Below, one piece after another: positions 59,554 to 64,000 of a stretch of 64,000 nt of DNA (its first letter is position 1; every line of letters starts with the position of its first letter). The translations under genes were made by a program, and so were the position numbers. The notes below the pieces were generated by a model, which was not told the DNA's origin, searched no databases, and saw only the letters and a list, made by a program, of their open reading frames with translations. The stretch comes from Frankiales bacterium (lineage in GTDB: Bacteria > Actinomycetota > Actinomycetes > Mycobacteriales > Geodermatophilaceae). The stretch spans positions 1 through 64,000 of the forward strand of contig JAODNJ010000198.1 in NCBI GenBank assembly GCA_025465155.1, in the 5' to 3' direction.

Positions 59554-60894
59554 TAGTTCACGCCGCTGCTCGTGATGTACCGAGCGGCCGGCTACTCGGC
59601 GCTGACCGTCAACGCCCTCCTCGGCGCATACGTCGTCGGCCTGGTCCCGGCCTTGCTGCTGGCCGGTGCGCTCTCCCGCGGCTGGGCCGGCGTGGGGTCA
59701 TGGTCGCCGGTCTGCTCGCGTCCCTGCTGGCCAGCGTCCTGCTCGCCGGTGGCGAGCACGGCGTCACCTGGATCGCAGCCGGGCGGTTCATGACCGGGTT
59801 GGGCGTTGCCACCGCGATGGCGGTCGGCACCACCTGGGTCGTCGAGTTGTCCCGCAGGGCAGGTGCGGACGGGCCCACCGGAGCACGTCGGGGCGCGCTG
59901 TGGCTCACGCTGGGCTTCGGGCTCGGCGCGGGGGTGGCGGGACTCCTGGCCGAGTGGGCCCTTCCCGATGGTGCTGCCGTACGTCGTCCACGCCGCGTTC
60001 GCCGCAGCCGTGCTGCCGTTCGCGAGTCGCGCGACGTGGGTGACCGAGCTCTCGGTGCGCAGCGGTACCTCGCAGGCCACTGGGACTCGGCGGGGTGCGC
60101 TGTGGCTGACTCTCGGGTTCGGCCTGGGTGCGGGCGTCGCCGGGGTGCTCGCGCAGTGGACACCGTCGCCCAACGTACTTCCATACACCCTTCACGCCGT
60201 GCTGGCGGCGGCCGCGCTGTCGGCGATCGTCCGGCTGCCCGAGACGCGCCGAGCGGCGGCCACACGGAGCAGGCCGGTTCGCCGGCGCGCTGCACCTGCG
60301 GTTCCGCCGCGTGATCATCCCGATGGCACCCTGGATCTTCGGTTCGGCGGGCGTCGCCTATGCGATCATCCGCAGCTCGTCGGCGATCGGCTCGGGACCT
60401 GGGGACTCGCCTTCTCAACGTTGCTGAACGTGTGCACTCTCGGCGCTGGCGCCCTGATCCAGCCGCTGGCCAAGCGTCTCGACCGCACGACCTGCGCCCG
60501 CGCCATCGTCGTGTCCATGGTGGTCATGTCCGCGGGGCTCACGGTGAGTGTGGTCGCGTCGGTCGTGCGCTCGCCTGCAGTCGCCCTGGTCGCGGCCATC
60601 GTGCTCGGTGCGGCCATCGTGCTCGGTGCGGCCTACGGGATCGCGGTGGTGTCGGGGCTCCTGGAGCCGCAGCGTCTGGCCCGCCCGGACGAGCTGGCCG
60701 CCCTGACCGGCCTGTACTACGCCCTGGCCCACGTGGGCTTCTTGCTGCCGACGATTCTCGCGGTGCTCAGCGGCGTTGCGAGCTATCCGGTGCATCTGGG
60801 CTGCCTGGCGCTGATCTCTCTCGGCGGCACCACGGTCATCGCCCGCCACTCCCGCGCACTTGCCGGCCCAGGCCTGAGGGGTGCGGGTCGGTGA
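59554..60894 (+). pseudogene. MFS transporter, remainder of the interrupted gene; frameshifted, with internal tandem duplication
   Basis: Fragments in several frames: FTPLLVMYRAAGYSALTVNALLGAYVVGLVPALLLAGALSRGWAG / MVAGLLASLLASVLLAGGEHGVTWIAAGRFMTGLGVATAMAVGTTWVVELSRR / RRVIIPMAPWIFGSAGVAYAII / GTWGLAFSTLLNVCTLGAGALIQPLAKRLDR. Confidence 0.8.
60594..60630. repeat. Tandem 18-bp repeat GCGGCCATCGTGCTCGGT within the MFS pseudogene
   Basis: gcggccatcgtgctcggtgcggccatcgtgctcggtgcggcc; encodes AAIVLGAAIVLGAA. Confidence 0.7.
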
Positions 60895-61302
60895 TCCAAC
60901 CGGCGTCCGCAGACGTGATCAGGGGCCGCCCTCCCGCACGGAGGCGGAGACGCTGACCCGGACGGCGACCGCGGGCTCAGCGATGTGGTGGAAGTCGGCT
61001 GACTCCTGCTTCCTCGAGCTTCCTCGAGCCGGCGCTCCTGTCTTCGATGGCGTCGACGTCGTCGTCGGAGGCGCAGCGAACGACGAGGGCCGCGGAGTAG
61101 TCGGCCGGGGCGGTGCACATTTCGACGATGTCGATGATGCCGACCTCAAGTCATGACTCGCTGCACGACGAGAGGTCCGGTCCCGCGCGAACGTGACTTG
61201 CCGGTTCCGGATAGGACCTCGGCTCATGGTGCCCATCGGTCTCCCGCTGCCGGACCGTAGCGCGCCCGGTCGGACGAGATCTCTCGCTAGTGGTCCTGCT
61301 CG

Positions 61303-61653
61303 TTAGTTCGGCGGTGTATCGGTCTGCCCTGCGGTGGGGTCGTTGACGTAGAGGCCGCAGGCGCAGTCGAGGGCTTCCTGGGGGCTGCCGGCGGTGTCTC
61401 CGGTGGGCAGGAAGGAGTCCTCGTAGTCGTCGTGGCTGGCGCGGTAGATGGCGAAGCCCCATCTGCTGGCCGACCCGGAGTAGCGCAGCCGGAACAGTGG
61501 CAGGACGTCGCCGTCGGGCAGGCGGCCGTCGACGTAGGCGGACTGGCCGCGGAAGCGGACCTCGACCTTGGCGAGCGCGGGCCAGTGTTCCCGGGCGTGG
61601 GCGTTTAGCCGCTGACCGAGGCTGGTCTTGGTGGAGGCCGGCGGGGTCGGCAT
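61303..61653 (-). CDS. uncharacterised IS630-associated passenger protein, copy B
   Basis: MPTPPASTKTSLGQRLNAHAREHWPALAKVEVRFRGQSAYVDGRLPDGDVLPLFRLRYSGSASRWGFAIYRASHDDYEDSFLPTGDTAGSPQEALDCACGLYVNDPTAGQTDTPPN. Confidence 0.8.
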   Translation of the reverse strand: MPTPPASTKTSLGQRLNAHAREHWPALAKVEVRFRGQSAYVDGRLPDGDVLPLFRLRYSGSASRWGFAIYRASHDDYEDSFLPTGDTAGSPQEALDCACGLYVNDPTAGQTDTPPN

Positions 61654-61671
61654 CGGCTGATCCTGCCCCGC

Positions 61672-62827
61672 TCAAGCCGCCAGCGGGAAGGCGCTGGCGG
61701 CGGCCCGGTGAGCGTCGATGCGGTTCAGCAAGTCGGCCAGCTCAGCTCGCCCGAAGCGCCAGTCGAACGGGGTGGCGGCGGCGTTGAACCGGGGCTCGAA
61801 GGCGCCCAGCCGTTCGGCCAGCGCCTCCAGATCAGCGAAGTCCGCCGGCTTGATCACCTTGCGCCCGATGATGGAGAACACGATCTCGATCTGGTTCAGC
61901 CACGAGGCGTGGATCGGTAGATGCACCAACTCGGCGCTCGGCCAGGCCTCGCGCATCCGGACCACCGAGACCGCCCCCGCGTGCGAGGAGCCGTTGTCCA
62001 CCACCCAGAACACCCGCCTGGCCGAGGCGTAGGGCTCGGTGCTCATCACCTTGTCCACCAGCTGTGCGAACGGAGCGATACCGGTGGTCGGCGCGGCCAT
62101 CCCTCAGCTGGGCGCGGTGGACGTCGTATGCGCCGAAGTAGGCCAGGGTGCCGCCGCGGCGGTACTCGAACTCCACCCGTCGGGTGCGTCCCGGGCCCGG
62201 CGGTAGTTCCGGGTGCCGCCGGTGCAGGGCCTGCAGCTGGGATTTCTCATCGGCGCTGAGGACGTACTCGTCGTCACCGAGCGCGTCGCCGTCCCAAATC
62301 CGGGCATACAGATCGAGCACCCGGGCGGCCTTCGCGGCGAAGTCCGGGTCGCGCGGAAAGATCCAGGAACGGTGCTGCCAGGGCTTGATCGCATCGTCGT
62401 GAAGCCAGCGGCGGACCGTCGATGGGGACACCGACGTCACCAGGCCCTCGGCCACGGCTTGCCCGGCCAACTCCGCTGAGCTCCAGCGCGACAGCGGCAC
62501 GTCCCGGGCCTCGGGTGGCTGGCAGGCCACCGCCTTGACCTCGGCGACCACCGGCGTCGGAAACGACCGCGGCCGACCCGAGCGTGACCGGTCCTCCAGC
62601 CCGTCCAGGCCCTCCTCGCAGAACCGCTTTCGCCACCGGCTGACCACCCCCACGTGCACATCCAGCCGCCCGGCGATCCGGGCGTTCGAGGCACCGTCGG
62701 CCGCCAACAGCACGATCCTCGCGCGCACCACCACGGCGAATGGAGCCGTGTAGGCGCGAGACCTCTCCTCGAGCACCGCTCGATCGGCGGACCTCAGGGA
62801 GATCACATAAGGGGACCGGCGAGTCAT
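61672..62827 (-). pseudogene. IS630-family transposase, copy B, frameshifted near 62100
   Basis: MTRRSPYVISLRSADRAVLEERSRAYTAPFAVVVRARIVLLAADGASNARIAGRLDVHVGVVSRWRKRF...YRRGGTLAYFGAYDVHRAQL, then other frame APTTGIAPFAQLVDKVMSTEPYASARRVFWVVDNGSSHAG...HASWLNQIEIVFSI. Confidence 0.88.
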
Positions 62828-62930
62828 CGCACCGTCGCCTCCGCACAGGCAGCCCAAGATCACGGAGGCTCGGCGCTTCCCCCTGCCGAGACAGGCTTAA
62901 CTTACGACGCAGTACTTACGGGCGCGACCA

Positions 62931-64000
62931 CTAGCCCGCGTGCCCCTCCTCGACCGACTGCGGAACGCCGTCGGTGAACCATTTCCGGATCGCCTCGTTG
63001 GAGGAACCGAGTACCGGCGGGGGCAGGTGGTGGCGGCGGGTGGTCTCGGTCTCGCCGCCCGGACCAGGGGCGAAGAACCGCAGCGGCGGGCCGGGGATCC
63101 GCAGCGAGCCCAGCGTCTGGTGCTCGACGTCGATCAGCAGGCCCTGGGAGAGCGTCTGGTCCCAGCCGTAGACGTCATCAATGGTCCGCACCTTTCCGGC
63201 CGGGATGCCGACCTTGTTCAGCCGGGCCAGCAGCTCCTCGGCGCCGACCGAGGCGAACGCGCCCTCCAGCAGTGCGATCACCTGCTCCCGGTTGCCCACC
63301 CGCTCACCGTTGGTGGTCATCCCGGGCGCCTCGGGGTCGAAGTCGAACTCGGCGCACAGTCGCCGCCATAGCGACTCATTCGCGCAGGCCACCTGCACGC
63401 TGCCGTCAGCGCAGCGGAACAGGCCATAGGGTGCGATGGAGGGGTGGTGGTTGCCCTGGGCCCGGCCGACTTTGCCGGCCACGGTCCAGGCCGTGCCGTG
63501 GAAGGCGTGCACGCCGACGATCGCGGCCAGCAGCGACGTGCGCACCACCTGGCCGCGGCCGGTCCGCTCGCGCTCCAGCAGCGCGGCGAGCAGGCCGTAG
63601 GCGCCGTACATGCCGGCCAGCAGGTCACCGATCGGCACGCCGACCCGCTGCGGGGTCTCCGGGCCCGGGCCGGTGACCGACATCAGCCCGCCCTCGCCCT
63701 GGGCAATCTGGTCGTAGCCGGCGCGGCCGCCCTCCGGGCCGTCGTGTCCGAATCCGCTGATGGCCAGGGTGACCAGCCGCGGATTGAGCTCGGCGAGTAC
63801 GTCGGTGCCGAAGCCGAGGCGGGCCAGCGTGCCGGGGCGGAAGTTCTCCAGCAGCACGTCGGCGCGCCGCAGCAGCTCGGTCAGCAGCGCCTTGTCGCCG
63901 GCGTCCTTGAGGTCGAGGGTGATCGACTCCTTGTTGCGGTTGGCCGCCAGGAAGTAGGTCGACTCACGCTCACCCTGCTCCGGCTGCACGAACGGCGGCC
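62931..64000 (-). CDS. CaiB/BaiF family (class III) CoA-transferase, N-terminus beyond window
   Basis: YFLAANRNKESITLDLKDAGDKALLTELLRRADVLLENFRPGTLARLGFGTDVLAELNPRLVTLAISGFGHDGPEGGRAGYDQIAQGEGGLMSVTG. Confidence 0.9.
   Translation of the reverse strand, partial: PPFVQPEQGERESTYFLAANRNKESITLDLKDAGDKALLTELLRRADVLLENFRPGTLARLGFGTDVLAELNPRLVTLAISGFGHDGPEGGRAGYDQIAQGEGGLMSVTGPGPETPQRVGVPIGDLLAGMYGAYGLLAALLERERTGRGQVVRTSLLAAIVGVHAFHGTAWTVAGKVGRAQGNHHPSIAPYGLFRCADGSVQVACANESLWRRLCAEFDFDPEAPGMTTNGERVGNREQVIALLEGAFASVGAEELLARLNKVGIPAGKVRTIDDVYGWDQTLSQGLLIDVEHQTLGSLRIPGPPLRFFAPGPGGETETTRRHHLPPPVLGSSNEAIRKWFTDGVPQSVEEGHAG

Larger units (their letters stand above)
61290..62931. mobile_element. IS630-family insertion element B with passenger gene
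   Basis: Imperfect TIRs GTGGTCCTGCTCGTTAGTTCGGCG (61290 onward) versus GTGGTCGCGCCCGTAAGTACTGCG (complement ending 62931), flanked by TA at 61288-61289 and 62932-62933. Confidence 0.85.

Noticed and set aside
60919-61236. Reverse-strand ORF and fragment LEVGIIDIVEMCTAPADYSAALVVRCASDDDVDAIEDR
   Set aside because: Faintly protein-like but I could not assign a family; not enough support for a feature.

Overview
High-GC actinobacterial chromosomal window dominated by acyl-CoA catabolism. From left to right: a partial LysR regulator diverging from an aldehyde dehydrogenase; a valine/isobutyryl-CoA-type operon (ACAD, 3-hydroxyisobutyryl-CoA hydrolase, 3-hydroxyisobutyrate dehydrogenase, enoyl-CoA hydratase); a type II NADH dehydrogenase; a decayed mobile-element patch (amidohydrolase tail, MobF relaxase remnant, complete IS1595-type element); a CaiB-MaoC-ACAD operon with a divergent IclR regulator; a LIV-type ABC transporter followed by CoA ligase, citryl-CoA-lyase-like, ECH and ADH genes; an Ltp-type thiolase/DUF35/MaoC-SCP2 module; further ligase, ECH, nitronate monooxygenase, CitE-like and PrpD-like genes; a branched-chain 2-oxoacid dehydrogenase operon whose E1alpha is frameshifted; IS110/IS3 debris; an NDP-forming CoA ligase, SDR and paired-ACAD cluster with a second LIV-type transporter; and a right-hand mobile region. 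The right-hand region holds the most unusual signal: two different IS630-family elements, each with TIRs and TA target sites, and each carrying the same ~120-aa uncharacterised protein (about two thirds identical by eye) in a different position and orientation relative to the transposase. One element splits an MFS transporter gene and the other sits exactly at the stop codon of a CoA-transferase gene. No tRNA, rRNA or CRISPR array was recognised. All calls come from reading the sequence and the ORF track; no database search was run.
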